Shown here in pieces: positions 1 through 9,149 of a DNA stretch of 64,000 nt. The notes under the pieces were generated by a model. The model worked only from the letters and a program-made list of their open reading frames with translations. It ran no database searches and was not told the DNA's origin. The stretch is taken from positions 4,531 through 68,530 of the forward strand of contig CALZFY010000003.1 in the NCBI GenBank assembly GCA_945786935.1. Direction: 5' to 3'. A program made the position numbers and the translations under genes. The first letter of the stretch is position 1; the number at the start of each line of letters is the position of its first letter. The stretch is from HGM12587 sp945786935. GTDB taxonomy: Bacteria; Bacillota; Clostridia; Lachnospirales; Lachnospiraceae.

Positions 1-681
1 GTGATTGATTTCCCGGAGGATGAATTACTACTGGATAGAACGGCAGAACGTTTCTATAAAGAGAATTTCAGACAATTGAGAACAACCTCAGAAGATACTA
101 AAAAAACAGAGATGTATCTTGAGGAGACAAAACGAAAGAAGGAAAAGGCTGAAAGCCTGGATTTGGATGATTATCTGAAAAAGCTGGAAATATGTGTAGA
201 TATACATAGAATGCGGACGGAAGAGTTGGAACGCGTAACCCAGCTCTGCAACAAAACAAACCAGTTTAACGTAACGACAAAGCGATACAGCAGTGCCGAG
301 ATAAGTCAAATGAATGGGGACATTTATGTTGTATATGCAGAAGATAAATATGGAAAACAAGGTCTGGTGAGTGTGATTATTTTAAAAAATAAAGCTGATG
401 CTGTGGAAATAGATACATTCCTTATGAGCTGTCGAGTGATGGGGAGAAAATTAGAAAATGTGATCATGCAGGAGCTTGTAAAACATTACCGTCCAAAAGC
501 TAAGAGGATGGTAGGGACCTATATTCCTACAGAAAAAAATAAACCTGTGGAATTTTTATATGACAGATTGGGATTTCAATTGCTATACGAAAAAAAGGAA
601 AAAGTATATGAATTGAAACTGGATTCCATGGAAATGCAGGAGGTGCTACCGTGCAAGTTGATCACATCGGATATGCAGTAA
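1..681 (+). CDS. FkbH-like HAD-IIIC family protein, C-terminal part
   Basis: This is the C-terminal 226 residues of an FkbH-like protein whose 5' end lies outside the window; the GTG at base 1 is only the first readable codon. The signature KTNQFNVTTKRYS (about residues 85-97), preceded by the RMRTEELERV helix, is the FkbH hallmark. Residues 100-210 look like the GNAT-like C-terminal domain. The N-terminal HAD phosphatase-like domain that loads a glyceryl group onto an acyl carrier protein in characterised FkbH proteins is not visible. In capsule loci such proteins are thought to prepare glyceryl or other acyl groups for decorating sugars, which is inference here. The end overlaps the next gene by 31 bases, so the two are translationally linked. 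Confidence 0.85.
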   Translation: MIDFPEDELLLDRTAERFYKENFRQLRTTSEDTKKTEMYLEETKRKKEKAESLDLDDYLKKLEICVDIHRMRTEELERVTQLCNKTNQFNVTTKRYSSAEISQMNGDIYVVYAEDKYGKQGLVSVIILKNKADAVEIDTFLMSCRVMGRKLENVIMQELVKHYRPKAKRMVGTYIPTEKNKPVEFLYDRLGFQLLYEKKEKVYELKLDSMEMQEVLPCKLITSDMQ

Positions 682-1043
682 AAAAACTGGAAAAGGCCAT
701 GGTGGACTTTCAGAATTTAGGATATAGATTTGGGAAAATTACTGAGGATACAGACAGAAATCTCCGCATTGTTTTTGGGGAAAATCAGGGATACAGGGTG
801 GAACTGTTATCTCCAATGGAAGGGCTGGAGTCACCGGTAGATGATTATCTGAGAAAAAATGGTGCTATTCCCTATCATATTTGCTATCGTTCATCAAATT
901 TTGAAGAGGATGTAGCGAAACTTCAAAAGGAAAAGTATCGAATTGTTGTTCCACCTCAGAAAGCATGTGCTTTTGGGGGGAATAGAGTAGTCTTTATGAT
1001 GAAGCTTTCTATTGGATTAATTGAGATTGTAGAAATGCGATAA
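651..1043 (+). CDS. VOC-fold protein, methylmalonyl-CoA epimerase/glyoxalase-like
   Basis: A 130-residue single-domain protein opening with VDHIGYAVKKLEKAM, the first beta-alpha unit of the vicinal oxygen chelate fold with its usual metal-binding His. Later blocks (VELLSPMEG, IPYHICY, GGNRVVF, GLIEIVE) follow the order of methylmalonyl-CoA epimerase-like proteins. A good ribosome site (aggagg, six bases upstream) fixes a GTG start inside the preceding FkbH gene. The FkbH plus VOC pairing suggests joint handling of an acyl group destined for the polysaccharide; the substrate cannot be read from sequence. It could equally be a small isomerase acting on a sugar acid. Confidence 0.75.
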   Translation: MQVDHIGYAVKKLEKAMVDFQNLGYRFGKITEDTDRNLRIVFGENQGYRVELLSPMEGLESPVDDYLRKNGAIPYHICYRSSNFEEDVAKLQKEKYRIVVPPQKACAFGGNRVVFMMKLSIGLIEIVEMR

Positions 1044-1065
1044 AATACATGAAAAAGGAACGTTT

Positions 1066-2925
1066 ATGAACAAGAAGTATTTTAACAGATGGGAAATGAT
1101 TAATCATAAGGTCTTATTATTCTTTATAGATATACTGCTGATTCAACTAGCCGCTTTTATGAGTATCTATATCCGGTTCGATTTTCAATTTAATGAAATT
1201 CCGGATTATTTCATTGAAGGAATTGCGTCCTATACGCTAATCAATAGCATTTGTACGATATTGATTTTCTGGATGCTGCGTTTATATCACAGAGTCTGGC
1301 AATATGCCGGAAGTACAGAAGTTATTTATATTATAGGTGCATGCGGGTTATCAGCAATCGTTCAGCTTATTGGAATGAAAGCATTAGATATCTTTGTTCC
1401 CAGGAGCTATCATGTTTTTTACTTTGCATTTTTGACTTGTTTTATTTTATGTACGAGATTTTTTTATCGGATTCTGCAGTTATTTAAAAGTCAGCAAAGA
1501 CGTCTTAGTAGAAGAAAAGCAGAAAATGTAATGATAGTAGGAGCTGGGGAAGCAACTGCAATTTTATTGAGGGAATTTCAAAATAGTCAGTTTCTCAATC
1601 AAAACATTGTGTGCTTAGTAGATGATAATCCAGGAAAAATCGGGAAAAGTATTCGTGGTGTTTTAATTGAAGGAAACAGATATGATATACCTGAGCTCGT
1701 AATAAAACATAAAGTACAGACGATTATCATATCCATTCCATCTGCAAAGCCAAAGGAAATTAGTGCAATTTTAGAAATTTGTAAAGAAACCACATGTCAG
1801 ATAAAAGTTTTACCAGGACTTTATCAGATGGTAAAAGGTGATGTCAGTGTTTCAAAGCTTCGTGATGTGGAAATTGAAGACTTGTTGGGCAGAGACCCCA
1901 TTCAAATTCAGAATGATGATGTCATGGAGTGTGTGGAAGATAAAACGATTTTGATTACCGGCGGCGGTGGCTCTATTGGTAGTGAGCTTTGCAGACAAAT
2001 TGCTGCACATCACCCGAGAAAACTGATTATTTTTGATATTTATGAAAACAATGCTTATGATATTCAGCAGGAATTAAAGAAAAATTATCCTGAACTGGAT
2101 CTGGTTGTTCTCATAGGATCTGTAAGAAATACACATCGCATCAACAGTGTGATGGAACAATATCATCCGGATATTGTATATCATGCTGCTGCACATAAAC
2201 ATGTGCCACTGATGGAAGACAGTCCAAATGAAGCTATAAAAAATAACGTGTTTGGAACTTATAAGACAGCTTGTGCAGCCGACAAATACGGGGTGAAGAG
2301 ATTTGTATTAATTTCTACAGATAAGGCTGTAAATCCAACGAATATTATGGGAGCATCGAAAAGACTTTGTGAAATGATCATTCAGACATTGAATAATCGT
2401 TCCAATACTGAGTTTGCAGCGGTTCGTTTTGGTAATGTACTGGGAAGTAATGGAAGTGTAATCCCCCTGTTCAAAAAGCAGATTCAGGCAGGTGGACCGG
2501 TGACAGTTACACATCCGGATATCATACGCTATTTTATGACAATCCCAGAGGCGGTCTCCCTGGTGCTTCAGGCAGGTGCAAATGCCAAAGGTGGCGAAAT
2601 ATTTGTACTTGATATGGGGGAACCGGTGAAAATCGTGGACTTGGCATATAATATGATCAAATTATCCGGATTCATTCCAAACGAGGATATTAAGATTGAA
2701 TTTACAGGACTCAGACCAGGAGAAAAGCTGTATGAAGAACTGTTGATGAGTGAAGAGGGGCTCCAGGATACCGAAAACAAATTAATTCATATTGGAAAAC
2801 CAATAGACTTTGATGAAGAACAGTTTTTAATTGATCTGGCAGAATTAGAAAAAATGGCAAATCAGGATGATAGATGCATTAAGGAACAGGTAATGAAGAT
2901 GGTGCCAACTTACCATCCATCATAA
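1066..2925 (+). CDS. Membrane nucleotide-sugar 4,6-dehydratase, CapD/PglF/WbpM family
   Basis: A 619-residue enzyme with four hydrophobic N-terminal segments (about residues 12-130), a first nucleotide-binding region starting MIVGAGEATA (about 150), and a catalytic short-chain dehydrogenase domain starting ITGGGGSIGSELC (about 294). The catalytic stretch STDKAVNPTNIMGASK carries the Ser-Met-Lys arrangement of WbpM/PglF, where Met replaces the usual Tyr. Family members convert UDP-GlcNAc to UDP-4-keto-6-deoxy-GlcNAc, the precursor of bacillosamine, QuiNAc and FucNAc. Length is normal for the long membrane-bound form. AAGGAA seven bases upstream supports the start. The next gene is a PglA-type transferase, which fits a 6-deoxy-HexNAc residue near the reducing end. 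Confidence 0.92.
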   Translation: MNKKYFNRWEMINHKVLLFFIDILLIQLAAFMSIYIRFDFQFNEIPDYFIEGIASYTLINSICTILIFWMLRLYHRVWQYAGSTEVIYIIGACGLSAIVQLIGMKALDIFVPRSYHVFYFAFLTCFILCTRFFYRILQLFKSQQRRLSRRKAENVMIVGAGEATAILLREFQNSQFLNQNIVCLVDDNPGKIGKSIRGVLIEGNRYDIPELVIKHKVQTIIISIPSAKPKEISAILEICKETTCQIKVLPGLYQMVKGDVSVSKLRDVEIEDLLGRDPIQIQNDDVMECVEDKTILITGGGGSIGSELCRQIAAHHPRKLIIFDIYENNAYDIQQELKKNYPELDLVVLIGSVRNTHRINSVMEQYHPDIVYHAAAHKHVPLMEDSPNEAIKNNVFGTYKTACAADKYGVKRFVLISTDKAVNPTNIMGASKRLCEMIIQTLNNRSNTEFAAVRFGNVLGSNGSVIPLFKKQIQAGGPVTVTHPDIIRYFMTIPEAVSLVLQAGANAKGGEIFVLDMGEPVKIVDLAYNMIKLSGFIPNEDIKIEFTGLRPGEKLYEELLMSEEGLQDTENKLIHIGKPIDFDEEQFLIDLAELEKMANQDDRCIKEQVMKMVPTYHPS

Positions 2926-2929
2926 TAGG

Positions 2930-4057
2930 ATGAAAAACATGCTTAACAATAAAGAAAACAAGCGCAGAACAGTGTTGCTTTTGGCAAACAATGATATGGG
3001 CTTATATAAGTTCAGAAAAGAATTAATTGAAACATTGTTAGAAGAATACAAGGTTGTGATATCTTTGCCGGAAGGTCCTTTTGTGGAAAATCTCATACAG
3101 ATGGGATGCGAATTTGTTGAAACACAGTTTGAGAGAAGAGGAACAAATCCGGTTCAGGATCTGGAATTATTTCGGTATTATAAAAAACTTCTGAAAAAAG
3201 TTCAGCCTGATCTTGTTTTGACTTATACGATCAAACCCACGATGTATGGAGGATTTGCATGCAGAGTGTTAAAGATTCCTTATATTGTAAATATTACAGG
3301 TTTAGGAACTGCCCTGGAGAATCCGGGAATCCTGCAAAAAATGTTGATATTTATGTATCGATTGGTTTTGCCATATGCTTCCTGTGTTTTTTTTCAAAAT
3401 CAGACAAACAGAATGTTTTTTGAAAAGAGAAATATGGTAAGAAAAACTGTATTGATACCAGGGTCTGGTGTTAATACACAGGACTATCCATTCGTGGATT
3501 ATCCCAAAACAGCGTCAGGTGAAGAGCACTTTTTGTTTGTGGGAAGGTTGATGCGCGATAAAGGTGTTGGAGAACTTTTTGAAGCAGCGGAAAGAATTAA
3601 GAAAAAATATCCCAAGGTATCTTTTGATATTGTAGGTTTTTCTGATGAAGACTATTCCTCCAGTTTGGAAACACTTCAGGAAAAAGACATTATTCATTAT
3701 TGGAATGTACAGCAAAATGTTAAGCCTTTTTTAGCAAAATGTAATGCAATCGTATTACCATCTTACCATGAGGGAATGGCAAATGTTCTGTTAGAAGCCT
3801 CCGCCAGTGGAAGACCTGTGCTGGCATCCCAAATTCCGGGATGTCAGGAGACTTTTGATGAAGGAATTACAGGATTTGGCTTTGAGGTAAAAAGTGCCGA
3901 TTCTTTATATCAGGCACTGGAAAAGTTTATATTGCTAAGTTATGCCGAAAAAGCAAATATGGGAAAAGCCGCCCGAATAAAAATGGAAAAGGAATTTGAC
4001 CGGCAAATAGTAATCGAAGCTTATATGAAAGAGATTAAAACAATTTTAAAACAATAG
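2930..4057 (+). CDS. GT4 glycosyltransferase, PglA/CapM-like
   Basis: A 375-residue GT-B enzyme. The N-terminal half contains LTYTIKPTMYGG and NITGLGTAL, characteristic of the PglA/WbiF-type branch that adds HexNAc to a 6-deoxy-diamino or 6-deoxy-HexNAc lipid. The C-terminal half has FVGRLMRDKG and the retaining E-x7-E motif in HEGMANVLLEASASGRP (about residue 278). It acts on the cytoplasmic face on undecaprenyl-diphosphate-linked sugar. It begins four bases after the dehydratase stop, so the pair is coupled. The donor is unknown; GalNAc or GlcNAc is the family precedent. Confidence 0.88.
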   Translation: MKNMLNNKENKRRTVLLLANNDMGLYKFRKELIETLLEEYKVVISLPEGPFVENLIQMGCEFVETQFERRGTNPVQDLELFRYYKKLLKKVQPDLVLTYTIKPTMYGGFACRVLKIPYIVNITGLGTALENPGILQKMLIFMYRLVLPYASCVFFQNQTNRMFFEKRNMVRKTVLIPGSGVNTQDYPFVDYPKTASGEEHFLFVGRLMRDKGVGELFEAAERIKKKYPKVSFDIVGFSDEDYSSSLETLQEKDIIHYWNVQQNVKPFLAKCNAIVLPSYHEGMANVLLEASASGRPVLASQIPGCQETFDEGITGFGFEVKSADSLYQALEKFILLSYAEKANMGKAARIKMEKEFDRQIVIEAYMKEIKTILKQ

Positions 4058-4074
4058 AGGAAAAGAGGTCATAG

Positions 4075-5400
4075 ATGATGTCACTTTATGAAAAAATAAA
4101 AAGAAGAGAAGAATCACTGTCATTGGTAGGCTTAGGATATGTAGGAATGCCGATTGCCATTGAGTTTGCCAGACGTGGTGTCAGGGTGATAGGATTTGAC
4201 CTGAATGCTGAAAAGATTGAGACATATAAATCAGGAATTGATCCAACACGTGAAGTCGGAGATGAGGTGATCAAAAACACAACTGTAGAATTTACAGCCG
4301 ATGAAACGAAACTGCGGGATGTGAAGTTTCATATTGTAGCAGTTCCTACGCCGGTAAATGCAGACCATACCCCGGATCTTCGCCCTGTGGAAGGAGCGAG
4401 CCGTATTTTAGGAAGAAATTTGGCGAAGGGTTCTATCGTTGTATTTGAATCAACAGTATATCCGGGGGTTACAGAGGAGATTTGTGTACCGATTCTGGAA
4501 AAAGAATCCGGTTTAAAGTGTGGTGTTGATTTTAAGGTGGGTTACTCTCCTGAAAGAATCAATCCGGGGGATAAGGTACACCGATTAAGCACAATTACTA
4601 AAATAGTGTCCGGTATGGATGAGGATACATTGGAGGAAGTTGCAAAGGTCTATGAGATCGTTGTGGATGCAGGAGTTCATCGTGCGGAAAGCATTAAAGT
4701 TGCGGAAGCAGCCAAAGTAATTGAGAACAGCCAAAGAGATATTAATATAGCATTTATGAATGAGCTTTCCATTATCTTTAACAAAATGGGAATCGATACA
4801 AAAGCAGTATTGGAAGCAGCCGGCACAAAATGGAATTTTATGCCATTCAGACCGGGACTTGTAGGAGGACACTGTATTGGTGTGGATCCCTATTATTTAA
4901 CATACAAAGCAGAGCAGCTGGGATATCATAGCCAGATTATTTTATCAGGACGTCGGATCAATGACGATATGGGAAAATATGTGGCAGAGAGTCTGGTAAA
5001 GAAACTGATCAAAGCGGATGTTTCCATTAAAAATGCCAGGGTAGCAATTCTTGGATTTACATTTAAAGAGAATTGTCCTGATACCCGTAATACAAAGGTA
5101 ATTGATATTGTGAATGAACTGGCGGAATATGGTATTACACCGAAGATTGCAGATCCGGCAGCTGACGCAGAAGAAGCAAAGCGGGAATATGGTATTGAAT
5201 TTACGGATATGGATTCAATTAAGGACATGGATGCAGTTGTTCTTGCAGTAGCACATAAAGAATTTATGGAGTTGTCCATGGAAGAGCTGGATCGTTTCTT
5301 TAAAAAGACGGAGAATCATCGAAAGGTATTACTGGATATCAAAGGTTTATTGAACAGAAAAGAATACGAAGCAGCAGGATATGTATATTGGCGTCTGTAG
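4075..5400 (+). CDS. tviB: UDP-N-acetylglucosamine 6-dehydrogenase (TviB/WbpA type)
   Basis: A 441-residue three-domain nucleotide-sugar dehydrogenase. The NAD site is VGLGYVGMPIAIEFARRG (about residues 18-35); the central domain has FESTVYPGVTEE and SPERINPGD; the catalytic Cys lies in GGHCIGVDPYYLT (about 265). The GVDPYYLTYKAEQLG form is typical of enzymes oxidising UDP-GlcNAc to UDP-GlcNAcA rather than UDP-glucose. The following C4-epimerase gene completes the TviB-TviC pair that makes UDP-GalNAcA. Two adjacent ATGs (4075 and 4078) are both well placed after AAAGAGG. Confidence 0.9.
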   Translation: MMSLYEKIKRREESLSLVGLGYVGMPIAIEFARRGVRVIGFDLNAEKIETYKSGIDPTREVGDEVIKNTTVEFTADETKLRDVKFHIVAVPTPVNADHTPDLRPVEGASRILGRNLAKGSIVVFESTVYPGVTEEICVPILEKESGLKCGVDFKVGYSPERINPGDKVHRLSTITKIVSGMDEDTLEEVAKVYEIVVDAGVHRAESIKVAEAAKVIENSQRDINIAFMNELSIIFNKMGIDTKAVLEAAGTKWNFMPFRPGLVGGHCIGVDPYYLTYKAEQLGYHSQIILSGRRINDDMGKYVAESLVKKLIKADVSIKNARVAILGFTFKENCPDTRNTKVIDIVNELAEYGITPKIADPAADAEEAKREYGIEFTDMDSIKDMDAVVLAVAHKEFMELSMEELDRFFKKTENHRKVLLDIKGLLNRKEYEAAGYVYWRL

Positions 5401-5413
5401 GAGGAAATGAGAG

Positions 5414-6388
5414 ATGGGATATAAAAATTTAAAGTTTGAGGACGATGCGGTCTTTCTGATAACCGGAGGCGCAGGTTTTATCGGTTCAAATCTTTGTGAA
5501 GCACTGTTGAATATGGGATACAAGGTGCGTTGCCTTGATAATCTGTCAACAGGAAAGCAGGAAAACGTGGATTTGTTTTTGGAAAATCCTGATTATACAT
5601 TTATTAAAGGCGACATTACAGATTTAGATACTTGTATGAAAGCCTGTGAAGGTGTTACCTATGTCCTGAATCAGGCGGCCTGGGGAAGCGTTCCAAGAAG
5701 TATTGAGATGCCCCTGTTTTATGAAGAAGTCAATATTCGCGGAACATTAAATATGATGGAGGCAGCGCGGCAGAAGGGTGTTAAGAAATTTGTTTATGCT
5801 TCCAGTTCTTCTGTTTATGGAGATCATCCGGTGCTTCCAAAAGTGGAAGGACAGGAAGGAAATTTACTGTCTCCATATGCATTAACCAAGCGTGTTTGTG
5901 AAGAATATGGTAAGCTATATACAAAATTATATGGTTTAGACACTTATGGAATGAGATATTTTAATGTTTTTGGAAGACGTCAGGATCCGGATGGTGCTTA
6001 TGCAGCGGTAATTCCAAAATTCATTAAGATGCTGTTAAATGGGCAGCAGCCAACCATCAATGGAGATGGAAAGCAGAGCCGGGATTTTACATATATCGAA
6101 AATGTAATAGAAGCAAATTTAAAGGCATGTCAGGCATCTCATGAGGCAGCAGGACAGGCATATAATATCGCATATGGCGGAAGAGAATTTTTGATCGATA
6201 TTTATTATTATCTGACAAAGGCACTGGGATGCGATATCGAGCCGAAGTTTGGGCCGGATCGAGCTGGAGACATTAAACACAGCAATGCAGATATTTCTAA
6301 AGCAAAAGAATTACTCGGATATGAGGCTGAATGGAGCTTTGAGAAGGGAATCGCGGAGGCAATCAGCTGGTATAAGGAGAATCTGTAA
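5414..6388 (+). CDS. tviC: UDP-GlcNAcA/UDP-GlcNAc C4-epimerase (TviC/WbpP type)
   Basis: A 324-residue extended short-chain dehydrogenase. It has the NAD motif TGGAGFIGSNLCEAL (about residue 18), SSSSVYGDHP with the catalytic Ser, and SPYALTKRVCEEY with the Tyr-x3-Lys pair. NQAAWGSVPRSIE and NVFGRRQDPDGAYAAVIPKF are characteristic of the WbpP/TviC group-3 epimerases that prefer N-acetylated UDP-sugars. Following the dehydrogenase, it should interconvert UDP-GlcNAcA and UDP-GalNAcA. A strong GGAGGA site precedes the ATG. Its stop overlaps the next start in a TAATG junction. Confidence 0.9.
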   Translation: MGYKNLKFEDDAVFLITGGAGFIGSNLCEALLNMGYKVRCLDNLSTGKQENVDLFLENPDYTFIKGDITDLDTCMKACEGVTYVLNQAAWGSVPRSIEMPLFYEEVNIRGTLNMMEAARQKGVKKFVYASSSSVYGDHPVLPKVEGQEGNLLSPYALTKRVCEEYGKLYTKLYGLDTYGMRYFNVFGRRQDPDGAYAAVIPKFIKMLLNGQQPTINGDGKQSRDFTYIENVIEANLKACQASHEAAGQAYNIAYGGREFLIDIYYYLTKALGCDIEPKFGPDRAGDIKHSNADISKAKELLGYEAEWSFEKGIAEAISWYKENL

Positions 6389-7494
6389 TGAGAAAGCCCG
6401 TACGTGTTTTGCAGGTTGTAGGTATTTTGAACTGTGGTGGTGCAGAGTCCATGATTATGAACCTGTATCGGAATATTGACAGGGAAAAGGTTCAGTTTGA
6501 CTTTGTTGTACATACTAAGGAAGAAGGAATGTACGATAACGAAGTCGGGAATTTAGGGGGAAAGATTTACCATTGTCCCCGGTTTTCAGGGAAAAATCTG
6601 ATTGCGTATCTAAATTGGTGGAAAATATTTTTTCAGCAGCATCCGGAGTATCAGATCTTGCACTCCCATATTAGAAGCTGTGCGGCTATATACTTTTCAA
6701 TAGCGTCAAAATTTGATGTTAAAACAATTATTCACAGTCATAGTACTTCTAATGGAGAGGGAATCCAGGCACTGATAAAAAATATTATGCAGCTGCCTCT
6801 TAGATATCAGGCGGATTATCTGATGGCATGTTCTAAAAGAGCAGGTATCTGGTTATATGGAAAAAAAGCATGTAATAGCAGTAAATATATTTTTTTACCC
6901 AATGCGGTAGATGTAGAAAGCTATCGAATGAATGAAAAGCTTCGTAACCGATATCGCCAGGAGTTAAATATTTCAGAAAAACTGGTCTTTGGACATATAG
7001 GCCGTTTCCATGAATCCAAAAATCATCCTTTTTTGCTGAAATCATTTGCAAAGATTCATGCAAAAAACCCTGATACCATCTTACTTTTGATTGGTGATGG
7101 TGAACTTCGGGGCATGATTGAAGCAACAGTAAAGGAGCTTCAGATTGAAGATGCAGTGGTACTTTTAGGTTTGAGAAGAGATGTGGCTGAATTGCTGCAG
7201 GCAATTGATGTACTTCTTTTCCCATCAGTGTGGGAAGGTCTTCCGGTAACAGTGATCGAAGCGCAGGCAGCAGGGGTTCCATGTATCATATCAGATCAGA
7301 TTACAACAGATGTGGATATTACAGAGCTGGTACATCGTTTGCCAATTACAGATTCAGAAAAGTGGGCAGAGTTGGCATTATCCGGGTTAGAACGGAAAGA
7401 TGTATGTCAAAAAGTGAAGGAATCCGGATTTGATGTAAGGGAATCTGCAGAAAAATTAGCAACATTCTACGAAGGAATTATTGAGAAACAATAG
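6388..7494 (+). CDS. GT4 glycosyltransferase, EpsF-like
   Basis: A 368-residue GT-B enzyme beginning VRVLQVVGILNCGGAESM, the glycine-rich acceptor loop common to EpsF/CapJ-like transferases. The C-terminal domain has GHIGRFHESKNHP and SVWEGLPVTVIEAQAAGVP with the E-x7-E motif of retaining GT4 enzymes (about residue 278). The start overlaps the epimerase stop by one base, so it is translated from the same message. It should extend the lipid-linked repeat in the cytoplasm; adjacency suggests a GalNAcA or GlcNAcA donor, which is inference only. Confidence 0.88.
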   Translation: MRKPVRVLQVVGILNCGGAESMIMNLYRNIDREKVQFDFVVHTKEEGMYDNEVGNLGGKIYHCPRFSGKNLIAYLNWWKIFFQQHPEYQILHSHIRSCAAIYFSIASKFDVKTIIHSHSTSNGEGIQALIKNIMQLPLRYQADYLMACSKRAGIWLYGKKACNSSKYIFLPNAVDVESYRMNEKLRNRYRQELNISEKLVFGHIGRFHESKNHPFLLKSFAKIHAKNPDTILLLIGDGELRGMIEATVKELQIEDAVVLLGLRRDVAELLQAIDVLLFPSVWEGLPVTVIEAQAAGVPCIISDQITTDVDITELVHRLPITDSEKWAELALSGLERKDVCQKVKESGFDVRESAEKLATFYEGIIEKQ

Positions 7495-7495
7495 T

Positions 7496-8209
7496 ATGAG
7501 TAAATATATAATGCGGTTAGACGACGCATGTGAAAAACGTCATATCAGAAATTGGGATAGGATGGAAAAACTTCTTGATCAATATCAGGTGAAACCATTG
7601 GTTGGCATTATTCCGCACTGTGAGGATGAAGCCATGAGCGGATTTGAAGAAGATACACAGTTTTGGAAAAGGGTTTCCCGGTGGCAGCAGAAGGGATGGG
7701 TCATGGCAATGCATGGCTATAATCATGTATATGCTACGGAATGTGGAGGAATCAATCCTGTAAATAAGCGTTCAGAGTTTGCAGGAGAAACTCTGGAGGT
7801 GCAAAAGGAAAAAATTGCAAAAGGGATTCAGATTATGAGAAATCATCAGGTGGAACCTAAGGTATTTTTTGCGCCTTCTCATACATTTGATGAAAATACA
7901 TTGAGAGCATTGAAAGAAGAGAGTGATATTAGGATTATTTCAGATACTCCGGCAAACAGAAGTTATTCCCGATATGGTATGACCTTTGTTCCACAACAGT
8001 CAGGGGCTGTGAGAGAATTACCATTTCAGGAGATAACATTTTGCTATCATCCCAATGCTATGAGTGAGCAGGAGTTTGTTACCCTGGAACTGTTTTTGAA
8101 GAAGCATCATCAGGAGTTTATTACATTTCCTGAGATTACTGTAACAAGAAAAAGAGATTTGATTGATTTGATGGTCAGCAAGTTATATTTTGCCAGGAGA
8201 GGTCGTTAA
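7496..8209 (+). CDS. DUF2334/polysaccharide-deacetylase-like protein
   Basis: A 237-residue protein resembling the DUF2334 branch of the carbohydrate esterase 4 fold. MRLDDACEK carries the paired Asp residues, IPHCEDEAM and MAMHGYNHVY supply the His-containing strand, and FFAPSHTFD is the usual third motif. Family members are thought to be metal-dependent N- or O-deacetylases, but substrates are unproven. The ATG one base after the previous stop is chosen; a TTG fifteen bases upstream has a better-placed GAAGGA and remains possible. No signal peptide is seen, so it would act on cytoplasmic sugar intermediates. Confidence 0.72.
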   Translation: MSKYIMRLDDACEKRHIRNWDRMEKLLDQYQVKPLVGIIPHCEDEAMSGFEEDTQFWKRVSRWQQKGWVMAMHGYNHVYATECGGINPVNKRSEFAGETLEVQKEKIAKGIQIMRNHQVEPKVFFAPSHTFDENTLRALKEESDIRIISDTPANRSYSRYGMTFVPQQSGAVRELPFQEITFCYHPNAMSEQEFVTLELFLKKHHQEFITFPEITVTRKRDLIDLMVSKLYFARRGR

Positions 8210-8210
8210 A

Positions 8211-9149
8211 ATGGGTATTCATCAAAAAGAAACGACATTAATATTGGTTCACAGCAAGTATCCGTGGGTGAATTATGCCAATGAGCAGGGATATCATATA
8301 GATCAGGCGTTCAAAAATGTGAATCTGATAAAACGTGTTATCCGAAAAATCTGTATGAAGAGTAATATAACACTTTTCATGGAAGGCTGGTTGAACGATT
8401 GGTTTCAGTCACTGGATCATTATGACACCGTTATAATATTTGCAAGTACATTATTTAAGCCTCTATTTTATTGGCTCAAGAAGAGAAAGCCACAGATCAG
8501 ATTGATTTGCTGGTATTGGGATCCCTTTAGCGACTGTAAGTTAAGGTTTAAAGCTGATGAGGGGATTGAATTATGGTCCTTTGATGATGATGACTGTAAA
8601 ATGCATCAGATGAAGTATTCCAGGACATTTTTCACACCACGCCCGTCACAAAAACAGTTTGAAAACATCGAAATGCTTTATGATGTGTTTTTTGTAGGAG
8701 AAGATAAGGGGCGTTACGAAAAATTAATCAGATTACGCGATTATCTGAACAACCTGGGATTGAAAACCAGTTTTACCATTGTAAGAGACCATAAGCTGTT
8801 TGTTGAAAACAGAGGCTTTAAAAGAAGACAGTATGGTCAGCCGATTCCGGAAAAGGAGGCATCTGACTGTATTCTTAGAAGCAGATTCCTGGTTGATCTA
8901 TATCAAAGAGGACAGACAGGTTTATCACAGCGTGCAGTAGAAGCTCTTTTAAACAAAAAGAAGCTGATTACGGACAATGAGAATATAAAAAAATATGATT
9001 TTTACAGAGAAAGTAATATTTTTGTACTGAATGAAAACAACATGAACGAAATAGAGGAGTTTTTGAAAAAACCGTATGAAGAAATAGCTGGGGATATTCT
9101 GAAGCAGTACTCTTTTGATTCATGGTTTGAGAGATTTTTTGATAATTAA
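8211..9149 (+). CDS. Putative glycosyltransferase of capsule/LPS loci
   Basis: A 312-residue soluble protein of a kind common in Gram-positive and Bacteroides polysaccharide clusters. Recognisable blocks are ICWYWDPFSDC, YDVFFVGEDKGRYEKL (start of a GT-B-like second half), and RGQTGLSQRAVEALLNKKKL followed by KYDFYRESNIFV. The last block resembles the nucleotide-sugar-binding end of CgeB-like transferases. No catalytic motif can be assigned with certainty. AGGAGAGG eight bases before the ATG decides this start over an upstream TTG. It sits between the deacetylase-like gene and the flippase, so a role in assembling the repeat unit is likely. Confidence 0.6.
   Translation: MGIHQKETTLILVHSKYPWVNYANEQGYHIDQAFKNVNLIKRVIRKICMKSNITLFMEGWLNDWFQSLDHYDTVIIFASTLFKPLFYWLKKRKPQIRLICWYWDPFSDCKLRFKADEGIELWSFDDDDCKMHQMKYSRTFFTPRPSQKQFENIEMLYDVFFVGEDKGRYEKLIRLRDYLNNLGLKTSFTIVRDHKLFVENRGFKRRQYGQPIPEKEASDCILRSRFLVDLYQRGQTGLSQRAVEALLNKKKLITDNENIKKYDFYRESNIFVLNENNMNEIEEFLKKPYEEIAGDILKQYSFDSWFERFFDN

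Noticed and set aside
6833..7282. 149-codon minus-strand frame inside the EpsF-like gene
   Set aside because: Shadow of a well-supported GT4 gene; Leu/Pro/His-rich with no recognisable motif.
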